6,040 bases of DNA from an uncultured Bacilli bacterium (lineage in GTDB: Bacteria > Bacillota_I > Bacilli_A > RF39 > UBA660), in assembly GCA_947587115.1 (NCBI GenBank), contig CANPXY010000068.1, positions 1 to 6,040 of the forward strand, written 5' to 3'. A model generated the notes under the pieces. That model was not told where the DNA came from, searched no databases, and saw only the letters and a list, made by a program, of their open reading frames with translations. Made by a program: the position numbers and the translations under genes. How positions within the stretch are numbered: the stretch's first letter is position 1; every line of letters begins with the position of its first letter. Shown in pieces: positions 5,729-6,040 of the stretch.

Positions 5729-5758
5729 ATTATAACCATTTTACTTATAATCTGTCAA
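5729..5758 (-). promoter_or_regulatory. Strong sigma-A promoter for the DUF6273 surface protein
   Basis: On the minus strand, a perfect -35 TTGACA (5753-5758) and a perfect -10 TATAAT (5729-5734) are 18 bases apart, with an A/T-rich spacer. Both hexamers match consensus, making this the strongest promoter in the window and suggesting high constitutive expression. I see no clear operator palindrome overlapping it. Confidence 0.88.
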
Positions 5759-5789
5759 TGAAAAATAGTGCTCTTGACATACTACCAAA

Positions 5790-5826
5790 ATGAAAAAGAT
5801 ATTACTTTTCACTCGCAATATCTTTT
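5790..5826 (-). terminator. Probable terminator of aspS overlapping its last codons
   Basis: On the minus strand AAAAGATATT (5817-5826) pairs perfectly with AATATCTTTT (5794-5803) around a 13-base loop, followed by further T-rich sequence. The stem is A/T-rich and contains the end of the coding sequence and the stop codon, so it is weaker than the other terminators here. Confidence 0.55.
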
Positions 5827-6040
5827 GTGACGTTTTGTTCACGCACCTTGATGTGTACCTCTCTTAACTGCATCTCATCAACTTCACTTGGACTGTTCAT
5901 CAACATATCCGCACCACTTGCCATTAATGGAAAAGCGATCGTCTCGCGAATACTTTCGGTATCTTTCAACATCATCAACATGCGATCGATTCCTGGCGCC
6001 ATTCCAGCATGTGGTGGAGCGCCATATTGGAAAGCCGTAT
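5802..6040 (-). CDS. aspS: Aspartyl-tRNA synthetase, C-terminal fragment (N-terminus beyond window edge)
   Basis: The last 79 residues of the enzyme that charges tRNA-Asp in the cytoplasm. The frame is open to the right edge, so about 500 N-terminal residues lie outside. The fragment reads FQYGAPPHAGMAPGIDRM, the class II synthetase motif 3 region of bacterial AspS (usually YGAPPHGG-x-A-x-G-x-DR), with the ATP-binding Arg in GIDR. It continues with SIRETIAFPL, the hallmark NIREVIAFPK-like segment, and a tail resembling NAPS-x-V-x-x-x-QLRELHI (here NSPSEVDEMQLREVHIK). The Met at 6002 is internal and not a start. Stop TAA at 5802-5804. It is a housekeeping gene bordering the envelope genes to its left. 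Confidence 0.96.
   Translation of the reverse strand, partial: TAFQYGAPPHAGMAPGIDRMLMMLKDTESIRETIAFPLMASGADMLMNSPSEVDEMQLREVHIKVREQNVTKDIASEK

Noticed and set aside
1..6040. Diversity-generating retroelement, CRISPR array, phage or transposon parts
   Set aside because: I searched by eye for a reverse transcriptase, a near-copy of the DUF6273 C-terminal segment, regularly spaced repeats, integrase or transposase motifs and terminal inverted repeats, and found none.

Overview
The window comes from a low-GC, gut-type Gram-positive bacterium, most likely an uncultured member of the Bacilli (RF39- or Erysipelotrichia-like; this is an inference). The grounds are A/T-rich codons, AGGAGG-type ribosome sites, sigma-A promoters, U-tract terminators, a sortase, an S11 D-Ala-D-Ala carboxypeptidase with a Gram-positive signal peptide, and a TasA-like/DUF6273 surface protein of a kind I associate with such genomes. 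All seven genes lie on the minus strand, so transcription runs from high to low coordinates. I see no RNA gene, CRISPR array, transposase or phage gene. No gene-free stretch exceeds about 100 bases.

Layout in transcription order. (1) 6040-5802: C-terminal end of aspartyl-tRNA synthetase, cut by the window edge, with a terminator around its stop codon. (2) 5758-4308: a free-standing unit of strong promoter, 448-residue membrane-anchored surface protein (TasA-like stalk plus C-terminal DUF6273 lectin-like module) and terminator. (3) 4282-3746: a small lipoprotein with a damaged-looking 5' end, ending in a terminator. (4) 3711-2261: a two-gene operon with a near-consensus promoter, a sortase, a translationally coupled five-helix membrane protein of unknown function, and a terminator. 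(5) 2214-1111: a D-Ala-D-Ala carboxypeptidase. (6) 1077-1: promoter and first 337 residues of a second TasA-like protein, this time carrying Ig-like (DUF5011-type) repeats that run off the left edge.

Apart from aspS, the window is a cell-envelope island. Two paralogous surface proteins share the same anchor and stalk but display different outer modules. Between them sit a sortase, its membrane partner and a peptidoglycan-trimming enzyme. The sortase could attach surface proteins to the wall whose crosslinking the carboxypeptidase adjusts, but neither surface protein shows a sorting signal inside the window, so that link is inferred.

Points for a second look: the swapped-module paralogue pair; a DUF6273 C-terminus in the position that retroelements diversify in other proteins; a sortase with Lys-Gln where the catalytic Arg is expected; and a lipoprotein whose signal peptide reads upstream through an in-frame TAG. 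I found no system that I can call undescribed from this window alone.
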